From: Glandiceps talaboti
Taxonomy: Eukaryota; Hemichordata; Enteropneusta; Spengelidae
Reading direction: 5' to 3'
DNA: 64,000 nucleotides
Assembly (NCBI RefSeq): GCF_964340395.1
Contig: NC_135551.1
Location: 14,894,503 to 14,958,502, forward strand
The translations under genes were made by a program, and so were the position numbers. Position 1 is the stretch's first letter. Every line of letters begins with the position of its first letter. Under the pieces are notes generated by a model. It was not told the origin of the DNA and searched no databases. It saw only the letters and a list, made by a program, of their open reading frames with translations. Positions 46,701-60,069 of this stretch are shown piece by piece.

Positions 46701-49700
46701 TATAGACCTTAACAAATGACAAATGTTGCAGCTCTTAAGGCTTGATCAAATTAGAGTATCCATAATACTTACATTTTAGGAAATAATGGCACATATACAT
46801 CATCATCAAGTGTCTTCCTCATTCTACCTACAATGGCCTTTAATAAATTCTGAAATGAGAGAACATACTAGATTTGAGTATCATATATTTGAGTTGTTCC
46901 ACTCAGAGAGTGAAATGAAGGGGAGTATCATGTCAAGGGTTGGACATTTCTTCATAAACACTGTACTGACCCAAACTTAAATATCGATATTACATGTACA
47001 TGCAGTTGATATCACTTGAAGGGTTGGACAACTTTTCAATAAACACTGCACGACCCAAACTTAAAATACAGCATGATAATCTCTTTTTACTGTGTTGAAA
47101 TGAAGTTTATATGCTGATAATTAATAGCAAAAGGATTTGTCAATAATAAGTGGACAATATCTACCATTTTCATTTCATAGATAGTAATATTCTCTTTGGA
47201 ATCTAAACAACACAGGGTCCACTTGTACACAAGTCACTTTTTTTTCCTGAATTTTGTGTTTCTAAGTCACAAAATGTCTCTATTACCTGTGTATATTTAT
47301 TATCAGCTGAGACTGTCGGATACTCCTCGGCTATCCTGTGCACAAAGTTTACCAGTCTCTGTGTCTGTGTTGATGACATAGGATCCCATACATGCTCTAC
47401 TAAATCTGGAAATGATAAAATGATGGAAATTAGGATACATTCCCTGTATGTTACTGTTAGACATGGATTTGAACATTTGTAAAATGAAAGATAATGCATA
47501 GACTACATATATACGATAAGTTGTGTCATTCTGCTCTCATTGTCTTCATCTTTCCAACCTGAATGGGGTTGGCCTATGTGTGAGGATGCCCTGACATCAT
47601 GTACCTTACAGACTAGATACACTCTAAAGCTTGAAAAACAGTTTGTGAAAATAAGCCACAAATAGTCAAAAACTATATCAAATTTCCTCCATCTATGCAT
47701 GATGAGGGTATTACAATTTTGACAAAACAGCTGTTTTACAGATCTAGAAGAAAAATCAAATTCGGATGAAAACAGTTTTGTTTTCTTTTGTTTTGTTGTG
47801 GCATGCTCTTGTACTTTGGTAGTCTACATGTTCTTGTACTCTTTGTCTTTTTCGGGTTTTTGGTTTATAAAGCTAAAGGAAAAGCTGGTCTTGACAAAAA
47901 AAATGACCCAACAACATGCATGTAATTCATACCATCATGGGACCACAGTAATTAGCTATCAATCAGCAACTGTGGGACTCAACCATTACGGTTTTTGAAG
48001 AATATCAAATGACACTGTATGTTTTAAACAATCATCATGTACCTATTATTATGCATTATAAGTTATCAATTTTATTGTTTTTTTCTCTTTCTATCTATCT
48101 ACCTTGCATTTTTATTTACATGTATTAAATGCCACACAATGAATCTCACTAATGGGAATGTTGACTTACATGTTAACTTGGGAAGAACTACTTTTTCCAG
48201 CAGACTTGGCATAAGTTTGACATCAGGATCTTCTTTTTCTATACCTTCACCTTCCCTGAACCCATAAAACATTAGTGATTCAAACCATTCCATGTGTTCA
48301 AAATCTGGACAATTTGCCTGCGGTCAAAAATAGATATTATCAACATTTATTGTTCTTACATCTACATGTTGTAACAATAGCTAATCACGGTCAGACAAAA
48401 TTCAGACTTTTGAAATGAAGTGCGCCCTCTAGAGATGAAACATAGCACAGAAAAATGGATGATTAAAAGTCATAGATCACTTCTACTATCACACCTTCTT
48501 GAACATTTGATAACACCATCACCCATTACTCCAACCTCCCCCCCCCCCCCCCCCCAACTCCCACCACCACCACCGCCTGCCCTATCCCACCCCACTGGCA
48601 CACCTTGTCTCATGCATCAGGTAAACAGAAAGCCTTGTACTAATACAAGGAAGCACTATCAGATCACACACAAACTACGTACCTCTAATGGATTCCAGCT
48701 AAGTAATTGTAACCTAACGAATGGAGAGAATAATTTTGGCAGACATAACGCTATGTAGGCTTCAGTATAAGTTTCTGAGAAGGCGTACTTCCATTTCTCA
48801 AAGTGTGGTTTGATACCATTGAAAGTTGAAAACTCATCAACTACATCTTCAAATAAAGTTCTGGAACATTCCAGCAGTCTCTCTGTAAGAAAAATAATAG
48901 GATACCCATAGTAAGTGTTGCCATTTTCTTGAACATCTGTAATTTATTTGGTATTGATAAACTATATCTGATACAATGTGATGACATGGAGTTATTTCTA
49001 CTACTACTCCTTAAATGCCAAACTTTTAGTTATATGAATATACAAGATAAATTACAGTATTTAAAGCCTGATACCCTATATTTAGGGTGTAATTACATGG
49101 AGTTTCAGAAATGAAGTCATTAAAGGGTTAATGACACAACATTTCTCATTAATAGTAATACCACAAACTTTCTTCAAGAGGCTTTCTACTGCAGGGAACA
49201 CACCATCTTACAATTGATACATGTGACAATTATTTTATATATGTATGTATGTATTTATTTATTGATTTATTTATTTATATTATTATACTGTGTGTCTTAT
49301 AAGTCAGAGGGATGGATGTGGCTCATTCTCTCATACTGTAAGTACTGTATTTATTATTTGATAAGTCCACATTGAACACTTTAATAAACAAACAACAATA
49401 AACAACTGTTGTACCTTTTTCAGCTTGAAAGCTGGCAATCTCACTGTCAGGTACTTCATCATCACTTGATATACCCTCATAATGGCCTTGATCAGTACCT
49501 TGGAACTGTCTAGCTCTCCGCCGCCTTGCTCTGAAAACAACAATCATTAGCATTGCAAGATTCAGATTGTGAAAGTTTCCAAAACATTATACTGTATTGT
49601 CTGTTTCCTTTTGTAATGGATTGCTATAAATATAACTATGTAGGGTCTATGCTATAACTATGTATTGTCTGTTTCCTTTTGTAATGGATTGCTATAAATA

Positions 49701-51157
49701 TAACTATGTAGGGTCTATGCTATAACTATGTTTTGAAGTCAGTGTATGCATGACACCATATACATTCACTTTTTTTTACATTACACTCTAAAGGACCATA
49801 TTTAGGTTCATCTGTGAATGACAAGGGTATCTGTTTCTTACAGGAGTGTGCTACAGCATGTTTGAGCTTCTCTTGCATGCTTTCTAACAGTGCAAAGTTA
49901 AAGCAGCTCATGCAGAATGGAAATGCAGTATTTCTGAAATCGTGCGAGACATTTCACATTAGCCAATTGGGGATGTTATCAAGAGATTCACAGAATGGCA
50001 AGTAAGGACTGGGAAAAGAAGAGGCAGACAAAAAAGGAGATGGAGAAATGAAATAACCATGTACATGAATACGGCAACATGGAGTAAAATGACAAAGGAC
50101 AGACGAGAATGGAAATTGCTGGAGGGCTTCACCCAACATTGGATGAACATAGCCTCAACTAACTACTTAAATCTATCATTTTGCTGTAAATGAGCACCAA
50201 AATGGCTCGACCCTTTAACCTTTTGCTAAGAAGTTTGATTCTTTTAATGCAACATCAGATCAGCAACATCTACATGTATAGCCATTTCATATTCAGATTC
50301 TACTCTTCTTACCTTCTAGCCTCTCTCTCTGCTTGTCGTCTTTGTTTAGCATTACTTTCCCTGCTATTCCTATCTCTACCATGGGCATCTAAGTTGGGAG
50401 CAGAGGCAGCCTTCGTACCCTTCATAGTAAAATCCTCCGATTGGTCTTTGATATCTTCCTGACGTCTCTGGACTAGTTTACTTGATCTTTGCTTCAACCC
50501 ATTGTGTATCTGAGTCTCTAGTGAATTAATCACAGGTACCTAAATCACAGAGACAAAAAATTTCCAATGAGTATGCCAGGAACGGGTTTCTGTTTTGTCA
50601 CCAACAGCACACAATTGGTACAGTTACACTTACCAGTAGTTTAAGATGAGAGCATCTCATCATAGACCCTACATATACATAGGGTCTATGATTTCATGCA
50701 TCACATACTACATGTATACCCAATCATGTAAAATGAAATTTCACTGGTATTTCATTCTGGTTACATTTCAAATTTACGTATTTTGTTGATTCGCTTATGA
50801 ACTCGGTACGATGTCTGAATGTTTTCAAACAATATTTGTCTGTACCTATTTTCCACTCACCTTCAAAGCCTAGGAATAAATGCAATCTGATTAAAATCCA
50901 ATGCTTTCATTCTAGATAAATTGCCATCTTTAGACTCTGAGGTACATTTTGCTTTATAATCTAATTACTTACAAATTTCTCATATTTTGATGAAACAATA
51001 TGATACACTCGACTTGTTTTAGCCCCAAAAGTTGATATATGAATTTAATGAAATGAGCTGAATGACAAATATACACTTTTAATGCCCTGGTGTTCAGTTT
51101 GATGTGTTTATTACATGTAGCTATGAAACTACTGTGACACATTTATACTCATACACT

Positions 51158-51223
<66 letters not shown>

Positions 51224-54200
51224 CAGATTTCATTGACAATCCATCAAATGAAAAGAGTATACTGCTACTAGTTAGTTTGCATAAGGTCGAGTATTAAACA
51301 GTTTAAGACAAAATCCACCCAAATACTTGCAGTCTGTATTCTGATAGATATTGATCCTATAGTAAATGGTGTTTTGAGTTTTAGTAAAATTAGTAACATA
51401 TGTTGAGTAAAATGATAACTTTTTGTGTGAAATACAGTTTGAGTAAAATGATAACTTTTCATGTGAAATACAATTTTAGTATCTTGGCAAAATTACACTC
51501 CTATGGACGTCCTCAAGTGTGAATATTTTAAGAATTCTGATTTCTTGAAAATCAAATGACAACATTACTTGGACACTTACATATACTGTTAGTTTTGAAC
51601 AGCACACCAAGGGTTAGGAGGAGAACAACATAATTGGCCCTCTAAACAATAGAGTTTATGATTTATGTAAATTGGTGAAAATGTGTTACTAAGAGAGGGA
51701 GAAACGATGGCAGAGATACATCATGGCAGATCCATGTGAAAGCTGCTAGCACTTTGTTTACTAAAACTGAAACTTTTTTACAGAGAGAGACAACCATCCA
51801 AGAGCACACTTTTAAGAGAAAGAAAAAAAAACATCAATAATATTCCCAGCCCCGATTCCACAAAGATAGACACATCATCCCAACCCGTAGCACATTGTCA
51901 TCATCACAAATCGCTATGGAGACGCACCTTCGCGTTGAGACACTCTACCAAGTCTCTCACATACCCCCTCATCTCTTGAAAGAACTTGTACTGCAACTCC
52001 AAGTCTCCAAACGATGACTTCAGCCTCACTGTGCTTTCTTCAGATGACGACAGATTGTCCTGGACCTGATCCATCTCTCTCTGGTGTGCACGGTGGACTT
52101 GGTCCAGACCATCAAACCTATAAATTATGGTTTGTGGGAAGCAAAAGGAAGTGTTTCGTCTTTGAGACCTATCAACTTTAAACCCCTATCATGTATAGAT
52201 ACATCTGTAAGCTAGCTAGCATAGGAAATGTTGTGTAGCATTCAGACACTAATACATGTTGGCTGGTGGTCCTATGACTTTTTAGCTGACGTTATTATGA
52301 TAGCTAATTCTATCATAGTGTTAAACTAATGAATCAGTTACTAACAGCATTGTAAAGCCAGCATGTCGATGCTTGCCTATATTCTAAAACTAAACTGTGT
52401 TTGAATTCTACCTAAGTGCTCTGATGCTAAGCTGACACACATGATTATTCAAAATATAAATAAAATACCTCATCAACTTTCCCTCTAGTAATACGACAAT
52501 GATGTACGCGAGACAAAAAAGAGTTTAGAGCAATGATTTCTGGACAGCTGCAAGACAAGTACAGGCAAATGCGGTCCCCATAAATCATGAGCTTTTTTGC
52601 TCACAATATTGTTTCTTTTAGGAATCATTACTTTGAATAGAATGAAATGTTGGCAATTTGTTCTCATTTTCACTATCTCTAGAACACATCAGTGAAAACA
52701 TGCACACAAGGGCATCTGAAAATTATAACTTATTTTGGCTTGTTTTCCCATGGCAAACTCATCGAGTATTTTGGAGGGGTATCGGTTACCTCATTCCACT
52801 AACTAGCCTGCTTTAAAGTCACCTAAAACTCATGTATTCTTTATACTGCCTGCACCCCATTATCAAAATATTTTGCATCTATATAACAAAGTAAAACAAA
52901 CATACAAAACAATTACAATGACCTATTACTCAAAGTCTGAATTAAGAAATAGGACAAATATCACAAGCATAATATGGTTGCTATAGCAACTGTAGCCCTA
53001 TTGCAACAACTTCTGATTGGTTCAATTTAAATCCCAAAAGACTCTCTCTTTAGAACTGAGCTGACACATTTCCCTTAGATCATATAGATGTAACGGAATT
53101 CACAACTGAATCACAAATCCATGTGTGACCTGACCATGGCCATGACCCACAGATTCAACATGTCTTTACAGAGTGAATTTCGAAATGTAAAATCTAACGC
53201 TGGCAAACTGAATTTGGAAATATAACATTTGTGTATGCAACCTGAATTTGATTATATGTGAAATCCACTGATGTACACTGAATTTGGACACATGAAATCT
53301 GATCATGTAAACTGAATTTGGAAAAATGAAATTTGAATATCATGCATGTTGAATTTGAATATATATGCAATTCATTTATGCAAACTGAATTTGGAAAATG
53401 AGATGTTAATATCATTATATGAGAACCGAATTTGGGTGCTGATAGACTGTGAACTGTATTTGCATGTGTAAAACCTGTCATGTATAGTCAGTAGGGTAGA
53501 AAGTCATAAAAGTGGGACTCATGGACTGTTTTAGAGGAAGATGCACACTTTAGAAACTAAATATGTCATCACCCATACAAAGAGTCAACCCATCCAAGTA
53601 CTGGTGTCAAACCATGTAAGTTTTGGGGGAGTGGTTTAAACCAACGAAGTTTTGGGTGGGGGTGGGGTTAAAACCAACCAAGTTTTGGGTGGGGTGGGTT
53701 TTAAACCAACCATGTGTTGGGGATCAAACACAGATAAACATATCTACCTGTCCTTCAGTTGTTTTTTAACCTGATCTAAAGTAACAGAGGGTAATTCTTT
53801 AGGAGGCATAATAACCGAGAGATTTTGTGTAGGACTGTCTGTCGTGTTACTGGCAACTGTGAATGGATTAATGCTCATCAGTGGTTTAGGTAGTCCAGTG
53901 GTGTTACTGTACATTCCCTGTGGTTGGCCATAGTCATAACTTGCAAAGATATACGAAGAGGAAGATGACGGCTGTTCCTCTGATGAATTCTGGATCTACA
54001 AAGATAACAATAGGAAGTGATAAATAGTTCTCGTTACATGACCACGAGTTCTAACAACTTGAGAGTAACTACATGTATCTGCCTGTTCGGGTTAACACAA
54101 TAAGTTTACTCATCGAAGCTGACACATCCAGGTCTATGCTTTACCACTGCAACATCAACTGTGTTTGTGAGAAACCATTGCTAAAATCTTGAACTAACAA

Positions 54201-57200
54201 CCAACATATAAGTTTACTGTCTGAAAGTAGAAAACCTAAACAATGTCGTCACCATCTTTCAATAAGTTCCCACCTTTCAACTCTTTAAATAAATGGAATT
54301 ATGACCATTTTGAGTTCTCACTTGATGCACCTAAACTATGTCCAAGGGTCCAACAAACTGCTATTTTCCATTCCAATGCCATATTATATGACTCAACCAT
54401 GAACCCTAGTGGTGACCATTTTTGACAAACTGTCAACCATAATATTTATCAGATGTATACATTCCTGCTATCGGACATGATTGGCCAAGACAGGTTCAAA
54501 TCTCAATCGATGGTAATTTACTATACTGAACTGCTTGTGTATAATCAAACTTTACGTAAATGTGTCAAATAAAGAATGGAAAAAGCCTGAAGACTTAATT
54601 GAGTAAGTGTGTGTCTTGTCTAATTTCATGAGTATTAACAATTACCTGTGGTACACTTGTTCCTTTCTTGATTTGTTCTTGCTCCCATCTTTGTAGTTCT
54701 TCGTCGTGTTCCTTCTCACTTTCATCACTATCAACTATAAAGAGAAATGGTGATTGTCATAAACTAGGCAATTCCTTCATATGGTACAAAAAGGTAAGGC
54801 TATTCTGTAACGTCTATGAACCATACTCATTGACCATTCATTCTTGCATAACCTATTATACATGTATTTTAGCAATTTCAATGGGAATGTGTACTCGATC
54901 CCCACTAGTCTACATGTATGCATACGGTATCAAATCTGTGACATGCAGCCAACAAGTACAGACATAAATTCTGCACACAAGTTGACAAAACTACATGTGA
55001 CATTACTACAGCAAATGAACTATTAGCACACTAAGATAGATACAAACTAAAACTATTGTTGTTGCATGCTGTAGATTACACAAGTGAGTGATAGCAGTAC
55101 CTTGTTTACATATGTATGTGAATATAATCATTATCTTGTCAAGACAGTGTAAACACTGAATGATGGTGAATGTGCCACCACTCGAGAAAAGCTTGCTATA
55201 AGAAATGCCGCCAGCCTACTGCAAATATAACTATATCCATTGATAGCTTACATGTATATCAACATGTCACAATAGACCTGTCCTCATTTGAATCAGTTTT
55301 GAACCGATTCAAACTAAACCGATGCATTTAAACAGATTGGAAATTGCAATAGTTTTAGTTTGTGTCTATTGTTTGTTAGGTTGCCAATATTTGATCTGCT
55401 GTTGTCATAACTGTTGAATGCTGACCACTATGATAAGAATGCTGATATGAAAATCTATAACCAACCTTCACCAATGGCTTGCATAACACGTTGCCGCTGG
55501 GAAAGTTCCGGTACAACGGTGAAACTAATCCTTTCATCATCATCATCACCTTCTTCTTCATTATCACTTCTATCATTGTCGTCATCTCGGACCAATCTAG
55601 ATGAACTGTTTTCAAACCTTTGTGTATCATCTATTGGGATGTAACTGTCTCCCAATTCTCTGGCTAATTGTCTTCTCTTCCTAGCAGCATGAATCATGGC
55701 TGCATCTGGGATCACACCTAGGTACAAAATTTGACACAGCGAAAGGATACATTACTTGCTAACTTGACAATAATCTGCTGTTCACTCCTGTAGCACTATG
55801 CACACTACTGTTTGAAAAACCTAACATTGAAAAATGTTAAAGTCATACTGGTGCATTTGAAATACAATTTTATTGAAGGAAGTGTCAGCATTCCTCAAGA
55901 TCTTTCCTTGGAATTCCGACACATGTATGACTCAAAATTTCACAATTTAAATTTGTTATCCTATCTAGTATCAGGATGTGTATCTATTCAATTGCACAGC
56001 AAATGTGTGATTAAAGTACCTGCACAAAAAGGACTTTGTTTGTACAGAGGTTTATATAGGTGAACACTAATAAAGCTATCATAGTCTGCTACAATATACA
56101 AAACAGAGCTGGTCTGTAAATGAGGACTGCAACAGAGGAACTATTAAAAAGTAATATGATTCTGGATAAACAATTCCAATGCAATGCTCTCCCTACAATT
56201 TTTTCACAAAAGGGCGGAGTTAGTGACAAGGATCCTGGAAAGAAAAATATACGATGTAGCAAAAACACTGTATATAGCAAGTCATGTCAACAGACGTAAG
56301 TAAACCCCAATATTTATCATTATTACCTACACCAGCAAATATCATCTTGTGGATACACTGATCCCAAAAAAATTGAGAATACATGTAAATTGAAGGTCCA
56401 TACCTGGCGGAAGGTTACTGAATGGTGGTTTGAAGTCGTCATCATTGTCATCACCTTCATTCACACCAGTATGTGTTGTCGCTTTCCCATTTGACACTTC
56501 ACTACCTTTCTTCCACTGTGAAGATTTCACTGCTGTGTTTACCCTTGCCTCAGGAGGCTTGAACGTCATATTTTCATTCGGTTTGCCCTTATCTTTGTCT
56601 TCTTTTCGTTTTTCTTTAAATTTTTTCACATGTTTTTTGTTATGTTGTGGTTTCTTTATTTGAAATGTTTCTTCTTCTGCAAGACAAAAATGGTGTTCAT
56701 GACATGTTATTCATCAATCAACCAATCAAATTAAATTTATATACAAATGTAGCACAAATCCCCAGCAGAATGTTCTGTTGAGAAGTGTTGAATGGTTATT
56801 GCATGTCATTGCTAAGTTATATATTTGTAAACTGCTTGGTTGATATCTTCAACACTACACTTGTTCACAGTATAGGTTCTGTAATACATGTATTTCATAT
56901 CATGAATGTCACCAGTTAGATGGTATACTTGACATGGTCATGGAGGTATCATGCAATAATGGAATGACTAGCTGCAATAATTGTGCTGGTTGCTGTGATT
57001 TTGAAGGTTGTTTTTTTGTGTGTGTTTTTTTTGTGTTTTTTTTGTTCTGACATTTACATGGAACATAATTAATGTTGGTGTTGGGAAATGTCCGATTTTT
57101 GGCAGGCATGGTGTAATTTAGCAGAAAAATTCACCCACCTTTGCAATTCAGATCAGAATCGATTCTGTCTATTTGCATTTACGTTACAGGAATGGTAGCG

Positions 57201-58030
57201 TTTGCTTCCTGTTAAACATCACATCATGGATTTAATATTGAGACTCAATAATAGATCCATGATCACATCAACAAAATGCACAAAAACGGCAGAAAACCCT
57301 TCAAAATCACAGCAAACGCTGGTTATTGCAGCTACTCCATAACCTGATGTCCATTTTATCGAGATAAGTACTTATTATCAGTGTAAATCTAGGCATGTGA
57401 GGAAGGGTTTATTTTGCACCCTAGTCCTGCCTGCAGACGGTGTACTGACAATGTCAGAATCCAGTCCCCACTTACTGGGCTTACTACTCGTCTGCAAGCA
57501 GGACTATTTTCACCCCCATGTCCTCTAATCTACATAAAAACACACGAGCAATTAGATAATATTTCAATATTACTGAGAGCATTAGGAAGAGTACAGTGGG
57601 AACCATTGTTCTAAAATACACCTGAGCTACGTTGCCGGTACGTCAACAGCCTGGACAGTGTTGTGGTACGCACTCCAGACGAAAGTCACGAAACTCACTC
57701 CACGTGTGACCCAATTCAATGCAGTAACATTTACGTTGCATTCGTCTTTCCATTACACCGACACATCGAATCTAAACACCCACCTTCTTCATCTTCAAAA
57801 CTCAGTAAATTACTCGACGAAGTCCTCGATGCAATTCCTTCACCTGCTATCTTGTGTTCGTTTCGTTTCTTCATTTTACCCAAACTTGTTGCTGTAGGAA
57901 GCGGTGTATCAACGTCCATCGAATCATCGATAAATGGAATTTTATCTTCTTTTTTCGCGTCTTCATCTTCGCTACTGTCACCTCTTTTTCTCAAGTTAAC
58001 GTTTTTTCTTTTCTTAAACATTTTAGTCAT
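43793..58030 (-). CDS. PAXBP1: PAXBP1 / GCFC1 homologue, 16 coding exons, 890 aa
   Basis: Nuclear GCF-domain protein. The human protein (917 aa) links PAX3/PAX7 to histone methylation and is related to the splicing-associated GCFC family. Coding exons on the minus strand: 57784-58030, 56404-56676, 55466-55717, 54646-54734, 53748-53995, 51928-52117, 50313-50539, 49415-49530, 48683-48882, 48170-48317, 47287-47405, 46773-46849, 46183-46249, 45281-45427, 44580-44734, 43793-43910. All junctions are GT-AG and the phases sum to 2673 nt. Landmarks are an N-terminus MFKKRKNVNLRKR, acidic Ser/Glu stretches, IPDAAMIHAARKRRQLAREL, RWEQEQIKKG, a coiled-coil region around VKKQLKDRFDGLDQV, YKFFQEMRGYVRDL, LVQRRQEDIKDQ, the GCF domain (ALCLPKLFSPFVRLQLLSWNPLE, MRKTLDDDVYVPLFPK, LQRQFWSCVKLLG), and the tail IKLLVNVHAMDHALSIAS. 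The start is set at MTKMF; Met4 is an equally plausible start and matches human better. Confidence 0.95.
43966..44330. mobile_element. dispersed repeat (family F), copy 2
   Basis: Matches 6066-6370 over its length, with small insertions (CGTTCTAG near 44003). It is located between the last two PAXBP1 coding exons. Confidence 0.65.
44754..45005. repeat. two-copy ~130-bp tandem duplication in a PAXBP1 intron
   Basis: The block ATACAATGAAACTGTAA, TTTTTTCTCAAAACATTTTT, AATATTTTTGCTAAAATTTG occurs twice in succession (about 44785 and 44910) with roughly 85-90% identity by eye. Confidence 0.8.
45595..45901. mobile_element. TA-flanked foldback MITE in a PAXBP1 intron
   Basis: A 307-bp element flanked by TA. 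The arms are about 65 bp: left GACTCTCTCCCCAGTCCTCG to TAATATCTACCA, right its inverse (TGGTAGATATTGG to GGGGACTGTGAGAGAGTC). An inner inverted pair, AATATCCTTGTCTTGTGGGC and GGGCCCACAGTACAAGGATA, extends the fold. It is non-coding; a TA target fits a Tc1/mariner-mobilised MITE. Confidence 0.75.
47553..47615. mobile_element. family D palindromic element, half copy
   Basis: GGGGTTGGCCTATGTGTGAG, GATGCCCTGACATCATGTAC and CTTACAGACTAGA match the right half of the family. The left arm is missing. It lies in a PAXBP1 intron. Confidence 0.6.
48537..48557. repeat. poly-C run
   Basis: A C homopolymer of about 18 followed by CA/CC-rich sequence in a PAXBP1 intron. The proline-rich frame across it is an artefact. 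Confidence 0.8.
49593..49735. repeat. two-copy 68-bp tandem duplication
   Basis: GTATTGTCTGTTTCCTTTTG through GGGTCTATGCTATAACTATG is present twice with a 68-bp period and near identity. A related palindrome, CATAGACCCTACATATACAT plus AGGGTCTATG, occurs at 50662-50692. Confidence 0.85.
51162..51222. repeat. (AC)30 microsatellite
   Basis: An uninterrupted AC dinucleotide run of about 60 bp in a PAXBP1 intron. Confidence 0.95.
53180..53470. repeat. degenerate AACTGAATTTGG tandem repeat
   Basis: Units of roughly 40-55 bp containing CTGAATTTGGA and ATGAAAT recur about six times. A second short G-rich repeat (CAAGTTTTGGGTGGGG) follows at 53600-53720. Both lie in a PAXBP1 intron. Confidence 0.6.
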
Positions 58031-58531
58031 CTAATTTCAACGACAAAACGAAAAATGTCCTAAAATATTATCTTTCGATCATTACAGAGATTTCTATGAT
58101 GGCGGGACGATTCTCGGTTTACGCGAGATCGCGGGGATTTGCGAGAACTATTTATTATTTTCAACTTGTATATTCGTACAAGTAATAGCTAGCAACGACG
58201 ACCGCGAGTGAAAAATATGTAAACAAGCATTGTTATCACTTGATTACAAATGCAATTGGTCAAATATTATAAAAACTAAAAAATACCCGTAATTTTATAA
58301 AAGTTACATAATTCATGAAAATTTTCATAGTATATGACTAGAAGAAAGGCTCTGAAAAAAATCAACTAGAGCGTGGGTGAGAAAAGGTCAGCTGACTTTT
58401 GTTTAGTCAGGTGACTCATGATCATCACGGGTCTATAAAATTACAAACGCGATCAGCTGAGCTTCATTCACACACCTCGAAGTTATCTGTGCACTGACTC
58501 CAAAACCCGATCTTAGCACAATCAGACAATC
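58031..58531 (+). promoter_or_regulatory. PAXBP1/stefin divergent promoter region
   Basis: The two start codons are 501 bp apart on opposite strands. On the PAXBP1 side there is a GATGGCGGGA motif near 58097 and CpG-rich sequence (CGCGAGATCGCGGGG). On the stefin side a TATAAA box lies at 58434-58439, about 95 bp before the ATG, with an AP-1-type TGACTCA at 58412-58418 and E-box-like CAGCTG/CAGGTGAC motifs near 58388-58415. One gene thus looks CpG-driven and the other TATA-driven. Transcription start sites are inferred. Confidence 0.5.
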
Positions 58532-59752
58532 ATGGCTATGACTGGCGGAATGAAACCTGCGGAACAAGCAACGGCAGATGTCCAGGAACTTATAAATGCG
58601 GTGAGAAATTGTTTGTGCTTCAAGTTCAACTTTGTTATCCATGTCATTGATACAATTATTATTTCACCGTTGTCCAGAACTACACTTGCCTGCGATGAAT
58701 AGGGTGTGGTGTTCAACATTTAGAGTTTAAAGACCTTAGAATGCTGATTATATTTTTTTTCTCTCGATATAACTCTGTAAACAAGTTCACTTGACCTGTT
58801 CTTCACTATTGACTGTATCATCAGTCATCATTGAAACAGTTATACTAATCGGCCCCACACTAGTAATAACCAATATTGCCAATATATTGTTGTCCCATAG
58901 GTCAGAAGTGCAGCTGAAGAAAAGTCAGGAAGAGCATTTGGCGCCTATGAAGCAAAGGCGTATTCAACCCAACTTGTGAATGGGGTCAACTATTTTGTCA
59001 AGGTAATTTAATTATTTTATTTATTGATTACTCATCGATTTAATTCTAGACAATGGAGGGGCATAATACATTGTTTATGAACTGAGATCTGTCAATGACA
59101 ATGTGGAGGTCAATTACGGGTCATCAAGGTCGAAACATATGATTTGTTGTGTCAGCTATATTTAGACAATACTAATGGGACTCAAACGTGTCCTTGTTAA
59201 AAAAAAGGAAGTCCATTGATATCGGTATGATGTAAACAATATGCTGATAATACAAGTATTAAGGTCAGCTTGGCATTGTTTCAGGTGGACGTCAATTGGA
59301 ATTATTGACACTTGGTATTTATACGAGTGTGTGTTTTTCACATTTTCCATTATACGTTATTGTTCCTAATTTTGCCATTGTTGTGCTTGAGATATAATAT
59401 GTTGATTCTGCATAATTTTCCTTGGCTGAATGAAGAAGGCCACTTAGGGCACTCATGTTTTCCTTGGCTAAATGAAGAAGGCCACTTAGGGCACTCATAT
59501 TTTCCTTGGCTAAATGAAGAAGGCCACTTAGGGCTCTCATATTTTCCTTGGCTAAATGGAGAAGAATATTGGGGAATATCATCTAATTGTAATATTTAAA
59601 TACATCTCCTTCTGTTTATCCCACAACTACAGGTTCACACTGGAGATGACAAATATGTGCACATCAGACTCCACAAAGCTTTCAGTGGTACGGTTACCTT
59701 TTCCAATTTACAAGATGAGAAAATAGAAACAGATGAACTTGTGTATTTTTGA
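58532..59752 (+). CDS. CSTB: stefin (cystatin B-like) cysteine protease inhibitor, 96 aa
   Basis: Cytosolic tight-binding inhibitor of papain-like cathepsins. Exons are 58532-58600, 58901-59002 and 59633-59752, joined in phase 0, the standard three-exon stefin layout. The 96 residues compare with 98 in human cystatins A and B. There is no signal peptide and no cysteine, as in type 1 cystatins. Inhibitory features visible are an N-terminal Gly pair (MAMTGGMKP), the first hairpin loop QLVNG at residues 47-51 (QVVAG in human stefins), and the C-terminal DELVYF. The QLVNG substitution keeps Gln, Val and Gly. A polyadenylation hexamer lies at 60064-60069. A second stefin starts about 3.1 kb downstream, so this is probably a small tandem family. 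The symbol is assigned by family resemblance; orthology to A or B cannot be told apart. Confidence 0.93.
59415..59590. repeat. family F fragment amplified as a 42-bp tandem repeat
   Basis: The segment TCCTTGGCTAAATGAAGAAG, GCCACTTAGGGCACTCATAT is repeated four times with an exact 42-bp period (starts 59419, 59461, 59503 and 59545). It is followed by the right end of family F (GAATATTGGGGAATATCATC). It is in the second stefin intron, 40 bp before exon 3. Confidence 0.85.
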
Positions 59753-60063
59753 GAATTCCTCAAAACATGCTGATGTTATTATTTGGCTGAAATATACATT
59801 CAGTGACTGTCTTTTATGTCTTCAGTTTATGTATACATAATCAAGTAATATGTTTTGTGTACTTTTCTTTTGAAAATGTTACATATGATTTCTTTTTAAT
59901 GCAAACTTTTCATTATATTGTGATTGTTAGAGTGGGAATTGTCATTTATAGTTTTGATTTTTTTCAGACTTGTAATTTTCAGAATGCAATTTTGATATCA
60001 TTTTATTTAACTTCAAAGCATATTTGCTTACCAAGTGCAAAGTGTTAATCACAGTGTTGTGAT

Positions 60064-60069
60064 AATAAA
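60064..60069 (+). terminator. stefin polyadenylation signal
   Basis: AATAAA about 310 bp past the stefin stop codon, the first perfect hexamer after the stop. Confidence 0.5.

Noticed and set aside
48420-48758. Proline-rich 112-codon plus-strand frame
   Set aside because: It is caused by a poly-C tract and overlaps, on the opposite strand, a verified PAXBP1 exon.
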